NCBI GenBank assembly: GCA_963930775.1
Contig: OZ005701.1
Location: 6,021,669-6,085,668, forward strand
DNA: 64,000 nucleotides
Source: Cliona cf. orientalis
Lineage: Eukaryota > Porifera > Demospongiae > Clionaida > Clionaidae
Direction: 5' to 3'
In this document: positions 1 through 12,045 of the stretch, in pieces
How positions within the stretch are numbered: position 1 is the first letter of the stretch
Layout of the letters: each line of letters opens with the position of its first letter
Translations under genes and position numbers: made by a program
The notes under the pieces: generated by a model
What the model saw: only the letters and a program-made list of their open reading frames with translations
What the model was told of the DNA's origin: nothing
Databases searched by the model: none

Positions 1-310
1 CAGTTCAGCATACATGGTTCTCTTGATATCGGTGAAGTCGAAAGACCCTATAGATCCGTGGTCAAAGATACAATCAAAACCACCTAGATTATCCTACACG
101 AAACGGTCCGACACCACATATACAGTATATGGTTATATAGATTTATCGTGTGCAGTACACGTATACACAGGCATCTCAATTCCTTCAATCCTGCACAATT
201 TTTCACTATTATATGCTAAACCATTCTTCACGAAAAACTGCTTGATGGCCAACTCAGATCATTCAATACCAACGACATGATGTCCTCTCTCGGCAAACCA
301 CAGCATGATC
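1..310 (-). pseudogene. TPMT-like methyltransferase fragment (decayed)
   Basis: Read on the minus strand from about 310 down, one frame gives SATVQIMLWFAERGHHVVGIE, then ELAIKQFFVKNGLAY, then GGFDCIFDHGSI near the left edge. This order matches thiopurine S-methyltransferase-family proteins: the SAM-binding segment with ERGHxVVGxE, the following helix, and the xFDxIWDRGxL block. The frame is continuous without introns but has three in-frame stops: one right after VVGIE, one before PYTVY and one before DNLGG. The fragment runs off the left edge of the window, so its full extent is unknown. The lack of introns, in a region where genes are intron-rich, suggests a retrocopy or a single large exon; I cannot tell which. 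Similarity was judged from memory of the family, not from a search. Confidence 0.6.
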
Positions 311-2209
311 TGTACGGTGGCCGAGAAGGGCCATTCCAAACTTCCAATTTCTCAATTTCCATTTCTGAATTGATCATTTCTAACTTTGCATTTCTAAAGT
401 TTAGCTTCGAATGGGCTGGTAACACAGCAGTATTACAAGTTGAGACATCCATTCCAAATTTACCTCACAGTTAGCTCAGCAGCTTTAAGTTAGTGAGTGA
501 ATGTTGAATGACATTTGGTAGTCTCTATTCAGTGGACTGGACGACTGGACTGGACTACTGGACTCACCTTTTACCCCAAAATACCAACTTCAATTGGCAT
601 TTTTCAGATTTTGATTGCCCTAAAATGCAGTTATGACCCTATAATTATGTCAATGCATGCATGTACCTGTACATGCAATGGGCTTTTTAGTTATAATATA
701 TTATTGGATCATCAATTTCAGTCAGCTTGGCGCTAGCCTAGCATAGTCTATCTAATTCGAACAAGTGAATTCTTCATGGCTCTCCCTCTTAATAGCATTT
801 TATTGAATTGCTCCTATAATTTTGTCATTTCACTTTTATAGCTAGCTACCTCACACTATACAGCTGTTGTCCACATCCGAGTATCTAGCTAGATTAGATA
901 TAATGAGTGATTGTGTCTTATTCAACATGTTACTAAAGGCATAATATTATGCTAGTATTCTTCCATGGCCTTTGGGAAAAACGTAACATGGGGGAGGGAG
1001 GCATTGTGACTTAATCTGTGGCTGCAATCTTATGTAGCACTAGATGATAATAATGGATTTCATGCATATAGGAAGTGTGTAGGATAGGGCAAAATTTTCT
1101 ACACATTTCATTTATTTTACAAAAATTCTGCCCTATCCTGTGACAAACAGGTGTAGGAAAGCTCATGTTTTAGTAAGCACGACATAAGGAAATCTTAGTT
1201 TTTTGGTCCGGTGCTATAGGCACTCCAGTAGAGCTAGCTAACTAGCGTGAATTCTCTGTATGAAACCCATCTTTGCTGAGAGGATCACGAATTATTCGCG
1301 GAACACTATCCCGTAACGTTAAGACTGGATTTGTCACAATAATGGCAAATATCCACAGCATAGTGGCTGAAGTTTGGTGTTTAATCTCATGCAGACCATT
1401 ACGCCAAACCCGAACCCAAACCCTTCTACTATATACGTTCACTCAGGCATACATGTAGGCATAGGCACCTGCAGCTGAGGCTACCACGGTACTAAAATAG
1501 GTCAGGCTCAACACAATATTAAGTAGCACTTGCCCCACCAAGCTATAGGAGGCTAAATGCCTATTTTGGGGGTCAAAGGCTAGTCCAGTATTCCAGTCCA
1601 GTAGTCCAGTCCAGTGAATAGAGACTACCATGACGTTTTGCATCCAAAAAATTAACTGCAACTTCAATTGTCGGGCACATTTCCAAGAAAAGCACATGAT
1701 GGCCATAAGTTCCCTGCCTCCAATTAGTCTTACATCACGAGCATGTGCATATAAGCCCGCCCCCTTTGTTCTGCTGGCTGCCACTGCTATGCATGTAATG
1801 CCAGCATAGAAAGCAAGGAGGTATCCTTTCTGAAGTAGCTACACTTTATACATCATTAATTTTGTATGGCCACGATCGTGCTGAATGAGGTTCCATGGCA
1901 TGGCACATTTGCTGTATAATTGCAACACTGTTGACATAATAACCTGATCGTTTACGTTACAGCCATGTGAAAATTTACATCTGATAAGTACATTTGTTAT
2001 TCATAAATAGTCACAATGTCACACACACAAGCTATACTGTTACGGTATAACTATAGATTCCCAGAACTGCATGGAGCTCAAATTAAAGCATAAAACGGGT
2101 TTTTATCCTGTAGCTAGTTCCACAACTAAAGTTCATGCCTTTCACCGTCTTAACTATAATATTTTGTATTCAGCTTGAAGGCTATAATACTATTACACTA
2201 CAGAAGAGT
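310..2209. other. Upstream gap: inverted dispersed-repeat pair and hairpin, no gene seen
   Basis: No convincing coding exon is visible. An inverted pair of about 70 bp copies rich in CTGGACTGGACTACTGGAC lies at 510-582 (+) and 1560-1632 (-). A hairpin at about 1079-1142 has arms AGGATAGGGCAAAATTTT and AAAAATTCTGCCCTATCCT. From about 1900 to the first receptor ATG the sequence resembles the 5' flank of the paralogue at 8445-8690, for example GTGAAAATTTACATCTGAT in both, so the duplication unit includes the promoter region. Confidence 0.5.
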
Positions 2210-4105
2210 ATGTCAACAGTTACAGTATTTCTCAGTATTGCCATTGGTGAGGCTTATTAATAATTATAGTGTTAATGCTAACCTTATTAAATTTAATTAG
2301 CTTTGGCTGCTTTGATGCCTGGAAGTGATGGAGGTGGTGGTGAGAGTGGTATGGTGTATTTTTGTGTCGGAAAACCTCAGACATTCTCATGTGAGATTCC
2401 AAAGCAGCAGAGTTCTTTAACTCGTTTAGAATGGAGAATTGACTTCGAATATTCATCAAGACCCTCAGAGGCAAGTGTGACTCGGCTGTTCACATCAGCT
2501 GATCCAGAGGGGCACGTTTTGAGAGAGAGCAGACCTGGAGTTAGATTCATGTGTAATCTCACATCAAATAGTAATGGCTCATCAAGCCTGGTTTCAGTCA
2601 TGAATATAACAGTGGATTATATCAATGCAACTGCTTTAATCAACAATGCTACTGTGAACTGCGGTGATGAGGCTAATCAAAAAATTGTTCAAGTAATTGA
2701 AGGTAATATTGGTATTATTGTGTATGTATGATAGCTAATTCTCAGTAACTTCGCATCACTATGGTAAGCATTATTTTTAGAGATATTCATGGTTTCGTTC
2801 CATGCTTAGTAGGGGTAGCTAGGTAAATTATGCTGGCATAATTTTGAGCAAAATAGGTGTGTAATACGCATTTGTCGAATTATGGTAGCATTATAGGCAT
2901 CAACTGGCATAATTTTGAGAATTTTAGGGCACACAATTGCAAGACTAGTAGCTGTTAATCGACCTTTGTTACAACACCTGGACTACATGTTAAGGACTGG
3001 TAAAGGGTTGATCGATCAGCTGGTAGCTATCCACCTTCAAATCCAAGCACATGTAATATTGAAATGGCTACACTTGATGATAGTGTAACTGAGTCTCCTC
3101 ATGTCTCATATCGGTTTTTATTAACATTATAGTCTATTCACACTTGAGCATAGTGGACAATGTAGTGGGAATTATAGGTACACTTCTTGAGCATTATTAG
3201 GGATTTTTTGAGCATTTGAGAATTATAGCATTATAGGCAAAAAACTTAGCATACCCCTAATGCTTAGGTCCTCCATCTTCTTTAATGAATCTGACCCACA
3301 ATCTGATGAAGGTTCAGTGGAATGCAGCTGCTTTGGCTAACCATTACATCGTCAGTCTCTCTCCTCTGACCAATGACAATGAATCTGAGTCCACCTTCAT
3401 CACCTCTAACACTACCATCCACCTGCCTCTGCAATACAACCAGGACTACAATGTCAGTGTGATGGCCAGCAACTGTGCTGGAAACAGCACACCAGCAGAT
3501 ATCAGCGTGAGAGTTGGTAAGATTGTTGTCAATGTGGATAGTATGTAATCATTACGATGACAATCAAACTTAGGATATTGTACACTTTCAACTTTTGAAT
3601 CAATTTTAAGGATAATAGCACCAGTGGATACGTAGAAGGCTCTAAGATCTCTTTCTACTGGAATTGAGTCTGCATACATAGTAGCCACATGTATGAAGAA
3701 TGGCAATTGGAGTACTGATCCACACACATACAAATGTCAGAAAGAGGATGTAGCAAGTGTAACAAATAATACTGTATGTATATAGTATGGATGGTAAAAT
3801 TATTTGTATCTTCATTAATTTTCCTTTAGCTACAGAATCTGAATCAGATGTTGATGTGCGCTTAATTTCTATCACAGCATCACTACTAGTGTTTTCAGTT
3901 CTTACGTTCACCACCGGATTTTTATTGGGTTCTTTGCTGATAAAGCATGCTATGAAATCACCAAAACAGGACACAGTATATACCTGGGCCTGGCCATGGT
4001 TCAGTGCCACTGTATGAGGAAATCATATGACCACCCTCAAATTCTGCATTCTCAAATGGACAAGTGATGAAAATTGAGGTTAATGAAGCATATGGTTGCA
4101 TTTAA
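2210..4105 (+). pseudogene. Ig-FN3-(CCP)-TM receptor copy 1, decaying 3' half
   Basis: The first three exons are clean: 2210-2246 (signal peptide MSTVTVFLSIAIALAA after joining), 2301-2702 (Ig-like domain with TFSCEIP, EWRIDF and VNCGDE) and 3268-3516 (FN3 domain with VQWNAAAL and YNVSVMASNCAG). All use phase-1 junctions. The CCP exon, expected from 3574, has lost about ten bases relative to the copy at 9623 and is out of frame. It also lacks the second CCP cysteine (FYW instead of FYC) and is two bases short further on. The transmembrane exon from about 3832 keeps LISITASLLVFSVL, but a four-base insertion (TATA, near 3976) puts the conserved PLYEEI tail out of frame. Homology ends near 4105. 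Either the gene is a pseudogene, or it is expressed as a truncated or soluble Ig-FN3 form. Confidence 0.7.
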
Positions 4106-5269
4106 GAACAGTTACTGCGTATATTATTAATGTGTGCACTCAGACTCTCAATAATATTATTATTAATATGCATTGCCATGGCATTAGTTACTCAGGTTAA
4201 TGATATTCATGAATTGCATAATCATGTGTGTCCATTGTCATCTACAGTGTTCATAAGCACAGCCCAACCCCACACTCTGTAGTAAACAACCTGCACACCT
4301 GAATGACCAAACCCAAGGGCATAGTTACGTCAATGGCTTCCCTGAACCTCTTTGACCTTTACTGAGAATGGCTAATGCAATAATTAAAGGTGGTACTTTC
4401 AAGTATCTGTTATATCAGTTAGCTAGAAGTATAACAATATATTAAATAATCATTTTAAAGTTTTTTAGAATAATAGTGATATTTAAAGTTCTAGCTATAA
4501 ATTCAGCTACTGCAGAAGTGATCTGTGTCCAATAATCACACGGGCTGGGAGCATACATGAAGAAAATACAATGGCCAGTTCATATGAACTAGACTAGTAC
4601 TATCGCATATTCAACATTCTTCGATGATCGCATGTAGAGTTAAAATTAATGTGTCATGGCAGCATCATAGCTAGGTGCCCTTAATGACATACAATTTTTT
4701 TCTGTACGGATCCCAATCGTACTTAATATCAAAACAATTAATGTTTATCATTGATTATGTTACAACTATAAAGCCACACAGAATAAGTTGTTTGTTTGAA
4801 CTAACATGACCACAAAATAGTAGGGTGGTTGGTCGTGTGGATGATAATTTAACCAAAGAATTCTAATTACAAGTGTCAGTGAACATGTAGTATTCTAGCT
4901 GTACATGTCTAGCGGTTTGTGCTGCTGTGTGGTAGCTTTTTTAAGACAGTCCTAGCTATTAAAAAATCTGAGTCCGAATATATGCCTGTAGTAAGTTCAG
5001 CTATAATTATATTGGATGCTTTAAGTTTTACAGTCGGTTGGATTAGTTCAAACAAACATTTAATTCTGAGTGGCCTAATACACAAATAACTACATTATAT
5101 TCTACCATAAAAATCCTTTTATTTTTAGTGTTCTTGGAAGGTACTATATTATAGGGTAATCGGGGGGCATCAATATCACCAACAGCAGAATTGACAGTTG
5201 ACTGTAGGAATTTGGAAACTATCATGTTACAGTAGTTATAAGTCTATTAGTTAACATGTAGTTAGGCAG
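4106..5269. other. Gap with Ig-exon relic and conserved downstream block
   Basis: A short relic at about 4501-4590 (+) matches the start of the Ig exon of the 12.3 kb gene (CTACTGCAGAAGTG, GGCTGGGAGCAT, ATGGCCAGTTCATA) but lacks most of the exon. At 5043-5225 (minus) lies a block also found 3' of the mirror gene at 13740-13850. It encodes SAVGDIDAP here and SAVGDVDVP there, so it may be a conserved 3' UTR or an alternative tail exon. I saw nothing else coding. Confidence 0.45.
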
Positions 5270-7184
5270 TTATGGTGAAAAAAGTATTGACATAGCCAGA
5301 ATGAAGGCCAGAATGACTGCATAAAAAAATGTAATAAGGCAAAAATATGGTGTGATAGTATTATGTGTAGGAAATGGAAATTATTGCAGCATACCTTTGT
5401 GTTCGTTAGTAATCATTTCCTTGTAACCTTTTAAAAAAAAGGTGTAACATTAATGTATGGTTACTTATTTACTTTATTGTTTTATTACCATTCATCGTAT
5501 TAAGATTAATATGCTTGTATTCTTCAGGCCTAGGACCACCTTCAGTTTTGCTGATAACTTTATCATTGACCTCTGGGATGGGTTCAATTGCAAATGGTCC
5601 ACTAGTAAGACCATGCTGGGAACACTTACTGACAGCTGTCACTGCTACATATATACTACTTTGTGGTGAAACCATGACACTGTCCAAGTGGAAATGATAC
5701 TCGGGTTCCCTACTAGTTCCATTAGCAGTGTAATTTTCTGTCTCTGTTAGCAGAATATGAACTTTAAAGTGATCTAGATCGAATTTCTTGCTGTTGTCGG
5801 GTGGATCCCAGCTCACTGAGAGTCTAAATGGTGCTGACAACTGCACTCCACTTACCAGAACATTGAGTGGTACATTGGGTATCTCTATATGTCATAGAGG
5901 TAATTAATGCACGATGTTATAGAGGCATATATTATCCATCTTAACAAAGGCTATTATATTAAATTGAGTTAACATTATACTATTATTATATCTCGAGTCA
6001 ACCGTTACAGTAAGCTTGATGACCTTAACACAAATTATGCCAGCCATGAACCATGTATTGATTTAACCAGCTATATTATTTTATGTAAGATGGTGATACT
6101 ATACACAGGCTGAAAAGGGAATGTGGAAAAGTGCTTTGATGCTGCTGGGAATCAAACCCAGATCGCTAGCTTGAACACGGCCAACAGTTAATTCCCTCCA
6201 CATTCCGTACTGTTGAGTGGTATTGCTATACAGCAGTCTCACACCCAACAGCCATCAGTGTGTGCCATCAAAACACCTTCCGGTGTCGATCAGAAACAAT
6301 TCTCTCTCCGGAGAAGAGCCACACCGATGGTGTTTAATCTCAGGGAGATTAAGTAGCTAAAAATTGCTTTAGCGAGCAACCTGGATTCGATTCCCGGTGG
6401 CTTCCCAGTTCTTTTCCATATTCCCTTTTCATCGTGTGTAGTATCACCATCTTACTAATTATTCATGAGGCTACATAGAACCATCTAGAGTAGCTAGCTA
6501 TAGCTATATTATTATTGCTATGCAATAACATTTTTGGAGACTCACACCTTACCAGCAATTTTAAGGTGCTGAGTGTGTGTCTCTGTGTCAGAGGAGCAGC
6601 TGACATTGTGCAGATAGCCGCTAAGCCTAGCCGATGACTGAATTATCAGTGCAGATGATAGATTCCTGACATTTACATTTGGGCTACTAGAAATGGGGTC
6701 ATTTCCAGTGAGTACAGCTCGTACCCCATGCTGTCTGGACACAGTCTGCACAGAGTTAATACTGTGATCATATAAGAACGTTGTACGATAGAAAGCATCG
6801 AATGTCCACTGTATGAACTGGCCGTTCACTTCACAAGTGAATATGAGGGGCTCATCTGGGCAGGCATGCTCTCGGCCTGTGGCAGTCAGTGATGATTGGA
6901 CATGAACCACTTCTGCAGTAGCTGAATGTGTAGAATAAATATCAGCTCTTCTCATGCATAGTATTATAGTGTTACAGTATTGATATAATTATACACAAAT
7001 CCTTGCTGTACCTGGGTTAATGTTGACTATTGTTATAGTGGCCACTATTACTGTAACAATAGTGGTATCAAGAACGAACTTCTTGGTCAGAACATCAGAC
7101 TATTATCAAACAAGCAATTGGGGGGAAAAGACATAACTATGTTATGCATGCATAATCATGAACAATAAAGAAATTACTCACCAT
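5270..7184 (-). CDS. Ig-FN3 surface protein with GPI-like C-terminus (minus-strand copy)
   Basis: Six exons on the minus strand: 7184-7182, 7081-7012, 6921-6553, 5884-5489, 5427-5395 and 5316-5270, together 918 nt (305 aa), all in phase. Exon 1 codes only the initiator ATG, directly before a GTGAGT donor. Exon 2 supplies a hydrophobic leader (KFVLDTTIVTVIVATITIVN). Residues 25-147 form an Ig-like domain (cysteines in LIFTCEVNG and HNVSCSSD, tryptophan in IQWTF). Residues 148-279 form an FN3 domain (LSVSWDPPDNSKKFDLDHF). The protein ends in VILAFILAMSILFSP with no charged tail, which suggests a GPI-anchor signal or a very short tail anchor. The gene sits head-away from the paralogue at 2.2 kb and is the mirror image of the gene at 12.0 kb. 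A 369-bp MITE lies in its third intron. The ligand is unknown. Splice sites were predicted by eye. Confidence 0.82.
6086..6454. mobile_element. MITE with about 100-bp inverted termini, TA target site
   Basis: Left end TAAGATGGTGATACTA and right end TAGTATCACCATCTTA are inverted copies, and similarity between the arms continues for about 100 bp (GAAAAGGGAAT...GGGAATC in both). Flanking TA dinucleotides fit a Tc1/mariner-type target duplication. Each arm also contains a tRNA B-box-like word (GGGAATCAAACCC, ATTCGATTCCCGG), so transcription-like modules may be embedded. The element has no coding capacity. It lies in an intron of the minus-strand Ig-FN3 gene. Confidence 0.65.
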
Positions 7185-7639
7185 TTTGATAATTGCCAAG
7201 TTTGTTTTCAGACAAATGATTTTGAGCTGTAAACAACTCACTTTTATGATGCTGCTTTTTTATGTCAACAATAGCCAGTACGATAAGTTAAGGTCAAGGG
7301 TTAGGATTGAGCAATGTAATAGTATACTAGGAAAGGTTAGTGGGGTCATCTATATACGGGGCCAGGGCTATTTACTACATATAGTGACCCTCATGCAGTG
7401 ACTGTCAATGAATACCACAGAGATCATATACCTATGTCATAAACAATCAAATTTCATGAATATGATTAAAGTTGCCATGGTAGCTGGTATTAATATAATA
7501 GCCAAGTATGTATTGAGTACATCATAGCTATAATAATAATGCAACAATAATAATATTGTATAATTTTGCTTATTAGTCTCAATTTTTTTATAATGCTAAT
7601 TACCCCTTGATTGGTAAGTGCAGAACTTGAGAATGGTAG

Positions 7640-8360
7640 TGTATAATCTCATCATAGGTCCTGGAGGGGCACTGAGCCAGGCATGGGTACCAGTACTTTG
7701 GCCTGTTTTGGTGATTTCATATAATGTAGCTACTTTTAATACTAGCAACAAGCCCAATAAAATCCAGTAATAAAATTAATACAAGAACTGCAAACACTAG
7801 TAGTGATCGATGCTGTCACAGTGATGGAATACATACATCTTTTTAAATTTATAAAAAGGAAAATGAAGGCCAGCTAGCTAATCAATATTAAATTTCCCTT
7901 CCAGACATAGACATGCATGGTCACCCAAGCATGCATGGAACCACTCATTAATTTTCAGGAATAGTTTGTACACTTTTTATGTAGCTAGCTGGGATTGTGC
8001 GTGCATGGTATCCGGATTAATAAGGGGGACTGTTGTCCTTATGGAGGGATTCCACTTCATCACTTCACTATCAAACTTGAAAGTAAGCATAGTGTAAGAT
8101 CAGCTACGCCTTGCAATATGAATTCTGTAATAATATTATGGTCAACTGGGTGATCATTAAGATTTAATTCTTTACTTGCTACTTCAACTTCTGCTGTGTC
8201 ACTGCTTTGTATGTGTGCAGATCAGGACTCCAACTTCCATCCATTCTTTCTACATGTTGCTACTTAGATTCATATTTGTCACGGCAGTGGAAAGAGATCT
8301 TCATTCCATGCATGTATCCACTGCTGATAATTATTGTATGTGTGCAATATCCTACAATTT
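7640..8360 (-). pseudogene. Relic of a receptor 3' half (CCP and TM exons)
   Basis: On the minus strand, 8355-8205 resembles the CCP exon of the 8.7 kb gene (GATATTG start, GTGGATACATG, GAATGGATGGAAGTTGGAGTCC). About 7835-7640 resembles its transmembrane and tail exon (CACTACTAGTGTTTGCAGTT, ATGAAATCACCAAAACAGG). Exon order and spacing agree with a 3' half of a paralogous gene in the opposite orientation. Frames are broken by many small differences and no Ig or FN3 exon is found upstream. It is probably the leftover of an inverted duplication. Confidence 0.6.
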
Positions 8361-8688
8361 TTATGCCTCCTGATTTTATGGACGAAGTGGATGAGAATCA
8401 AGTGAGTTATTTTACATCCTAAAGGCAGCTATACTGCAATGATTTACTACAACGTTGTTAACATGCTAACCTGATATCGATTGCTTATCATGATTGTGAA
8501 AATTTACATCTGATTGATGCAAACAGTACATTAAATTTTGTTATTCCACAGACTATCATGTTACTTTTGTCATATTAGTAGTTATAGTCCCAAAAGTGGA
8601 GTTTGAATAGCATGCACTCCCTTAAGTTCTCATGCCTGCATGCGGTTTCATAATCATAGCTAATTTTACATGCTTGGAGGCTACTAGT

Positions 8689-10186
8689 ATGTCAAAAGAT
8701 ATTAATATTGTGTTTCTCAGTATTGTCATTGGTAAGGCTTAACATAATTAAATTGTGCTATTAACCTACTTGAACATTTATAATAATATTATTTTAATAG
8801 CATCTGCTTTTTTGATGCCTGGTAATGATGGCAGTGGTGGTGAAAGCAGTGTAGTGCATCTTTGTCTCGGAAAGTCTCAGACATTCTCATGTGAGGTTCC
8901 AAAGCAGGGTTCTTTTCTAACTTCCTTAGAATGGAGGATTGACTTCAAAGGCTCATCTTCAGAAGAAAGAGTAACTCGGTTATTCACATCAGCTGATCCA
9001 GAGGGGCACATTTTGAGAGAGAGCATACCTGGAGTCACGTTCGTGTTTATTCTTATATCAAATGGTTCCTCAAGCCTTAGCCTAGTTTCAATCTTGAATA
9101 TAACAGTGGATGATATCAATGCAGCTGCTTTTATCAACAACGCTACAGTGAACTGTGGTGATGAGGCTAATCAAATAATACTTCAAGTACTTGAAGGTAC
9201 AAAAATATTGTGCGTGCATGATAATTCTCAATAGCGAGGCTTATCCACTAATACTTAGCCTATGTTAAAACGATATTCTTACTAATAGAGGTATGCATGA
9301 TATTTCATTCTATGCTTAGGTCCTCCCTCTTCTTTAATGAATTTTACCCACTATTTGACAAAGGTTCAGTGGAATCCCACTGCTTTGGCTGAAAATTACA
9401 TCATCAGTCTCTCTCCCTTAATAAACGACAGTGAATCTGTTTTCACCTTCGTAACTTCCAACACTACCATCCACCTGCCTCTGCAATACAACCAAGACTA
9501 CAATGTCAGTGTGATGGCCAGCAACTGTGCTGGAAATAGCACTCCAGCTGAAATCAGCATGAGAGTTGGTAAATTTGTCAATATGGATAGTATGTAATCA
9601 TAACATGATCAAACTTGAATAGGATATTGTACATTTTCAATTTCTGAACTTGGAAAATTCAATTTTAAGGACAATGGTACCAGTGGGTACATGGAAGGCT
9701 CTAAGGTCTCTTTCTACTGCCATGACAATGGAAATGATATGGTAGCTACATGTATGAAGAATGGCAGTTGGAGTCCTGATCCACAAACATACGAATGCCA
9801 GAAAGAGGATGTAGCAAGTGTAACAAGTAATAATACATAATGCTGGCTATAGTATAGTATGGATGGTATAATATTAATTAAATTTATGCACGCCTTCATT
9901 AATTTTTCCTTTAGCTACAGAATCTGAATCTGATGTTGATGTACGCTTAATTTCTGTCACAGCATCACTACTAGTGTTTGCAGTTCTTGCATTTGTCACT
10001 GGACTTTTATTGGGCTCTTTGCTGGTAAAGCACATTATGAAATCACCAAAACAGGAGGCAGTGCCTGGGTCTGGCCATGGTTCAGTGCCACTGTATGAGG
10101 AAATCACGCGACCACCCTCAAGTCCTGCACTCTCAAGTGGAGAAGTGATGGAAATTGGGGATAATGAAGCATATGGTTGCATTTAA
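8689..10186 (+). CDS. Type I receptor: Ig, FN3, CCP, TM, YEEI tail (387 aa)
   Basis: Five exons: 8689-8731, 8801-9196, 9320-9568, 9623-9826 and 9915-10186. They sum to 1164 nt (387 aa) with every junction in phase 1. The order is a signal peptide (MSKDINIVFLSIVIA), an Ig-like domain at about 20-146 (TFSCEVPKQ, LEWRIDF, VNCGDEAN), and FN3 at about 147-229 (VQWNPTALAENY, NVSVMASNCAG, several N-glycosylation sequons). A CCP/sushi domain follows at about 230-297 with four cysteines and GYMEGSKVSFYC, CMKNGSWSPDP and YEC. A transmembrane helix spans about 309-335. The tail has PLYEEI at Tyr358 and EAYGCI at the end. YEEI is the textbook optimum for Src-family SH2 domains; recruitment of a kinase here is inference. 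The 5' flank and first four exons are shared with the copies at 2.2 and 15.1 kb, which places it in a tandem family. It is the only intact member with this tail. Confidence 0.88.
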
Positions 10187-12045
10187 GAACAATATATTAT
10201 GTGTGCACTCAGACTCTCTATTTTATTAATAGACATTGCCATTAGTTGCATAGTTACCCAGCCTAATGATATTCATGAATTTGCATCGTTGTAATGACCT
10301 ATTGTGTACATATCCATTGTCCTCTACAGTGTTCATAAGTAAGCATATAGTCCAATCTCACAATCAGTAGTATAAACAACCTTCTCAACATGCACACCTG
10401 GATGACCCAAATCCAAACATGGCTACATCGATATCAATGGCCTCCCATTATCTAAAGAGCCTCCAATCTCTGACCTTGACTGAATGTTGTAAAGTGGTAC
10501 TGCCATTACAATTACTGCATGTGACCATTATAACAGTTAAAGCTATAAGTAATCGTCTCTTTTGTATAGCTATCACTATGGAACACAGAGTGATATACTA
10601 TAGCTATGCATTTAGCTACTGCAGATTCTGAAGTGGCTTATCCTGCTCCCAGCCTGACAATGTGTGATGACTGGACACAGATCTCTCATATTCACTTGTG
10701 AAGCAAATGGCCAGTTCATACTATGGATATCAGAGTCTATCACACTTTCAATGTTCACATGTAGTGTAACTGTACTGTATATTGTGACAGCATTAAGGGG
10801 TATATATATACAAGCTGGACTCATAGTATGGGTAGGCACCAATCATGTGTACAATAATAATGAATCAGATATTCATTTCCATCACAGCCTCATGAATATA
10901 CCAGTACTCAGTACAATGTCATGAATCCTATAAATATAAGCAAGAGTGGATGATAAGCTACTCATTTATGGCCATTCCAGTATAGTATAAACAATGACCA
11001 TGGATGACCTCATTAACCTTTCCTATAGTGAACAGCCAATTCATATATACATCATAATGTTCTTTTTTGACCACAGCATTAACTAGTGCAGACTGTGTGA
11101 TATTCATTGATAATAATTATTTGCACTGTGTCATGAGTATACTTAGCTACTTGTACAGACTCACATGTTCAATAACATTAAATTTTATGACACTCCAGTG
11201 TATAATAGTAAAATGACAATTGTCAAAGTGTGCCATTTACTACAGATAGCTTAGCCTAATAGGTCGCTGGTCATGAAATTGACACCATTAACCTTCCCGA
11301 ATTCCAAAGGCTTCCCATCAGAGGGGAAGCCTTTGGAATTCCGGAAGGTTAATATGCTTCTAGATTACAGATTCTCTGTAATCTAAAAGCATTGCGCAAT
11401 ATTCACCCCTGACCTTTTAATGTTTAGGCTATGGCATACTAATAATAATATTATTATTATAGCAGTGATGAATAAACTTTAGAATTTCAGCTTGAACATC
11501 ATAAACGTAGGTTGTTTACAACTCAAAATCAAAACAAGCGTTGATCTCAGTTGTCAAAATGGTAAGCACTGTCGCTTATTGTTTATGATTAGCTAGTATC
11601 ATAGCTAAATCAGTGTTTTCCCAATTGCCTGTGCAATAAATAATTATTAAAATGATACCACCATTAATATTGACTATCCATTGCCAACTGCCACAGTATA
11701 GCTACAGTGCAGACTTTATTATTATGATATTTAGTCATAAATTTGCACAATATCATCCCTACAATTAGATTTGTGGTACTCCAGTGACGTACGAGTATCT
11801 GTAGTAAACAATTCTTGACCGCCCACAAACATGACCCCATTAACCTTTCCTAAATTCCTATTACCAGGAAAGGCTTCCCTTCCATAAATGGCTTCCTCTC
11901 TGTATTCTAGAAGCTTTTTCCAACTTTAACCCTCACTATAATACACTATTTAAGCTCGTGATGAATAGCTTGAAGTATTTTATAATATAGGTTATCTACA
12001 ACTCAAAATCATTCTTGTCTGAAAATAAATTTGTCAATTGTCAAA
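10187..12045. other. Gap with receptor relics, duplicated promoter and palindrome
   Basis: About 10610-10760 (+) is a decayed Ig exon start (CATATTCACTTGTGAAGCAAATGGCC). About 11025-11110 is another piece of the same exon (TTGACCACAGCATTAAC, GTGCAGACTGTGT). The block 11275-11720 duplicates 11835-12240, the promoter, ATG-only exon 1 and leader exon of the next gene. Its copy of exon 1 (ATG then GTAAGC at about 11560) is still present, but the leader exon is scrambled. A near-perfect hairpin lies inside it (separate entry). Confidence 0.55.
11288..11352. repeat. Near-perfect 29-bp-arm palindrome
   Basis: Arms 11288-11316 and 11324-11352 are inverted copies with one mismatch around a 7-bp spacer. 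The core is GAATTCCAAAGGCTTCCC and its complement. A single, diverged arm-like sequence occurs at about 11836-11880 in the neighbouring promoter copy, so the palindrome probably arose from one arm by inverted duplication. Confidence 0.75.

Noticed and set aside
14-280. Plus-strand 88-codon open frame at the left edge
   Set aside because: The minus strand of the same bases matches TPMT-family blocks, so this is a shadow frame.
1443-1784. 113-codon minus-strand open frame
   Set aside because: It overlaps one arm of the inverted CTGGACTGGAC repeat, and its sequence has no recognisable domain.
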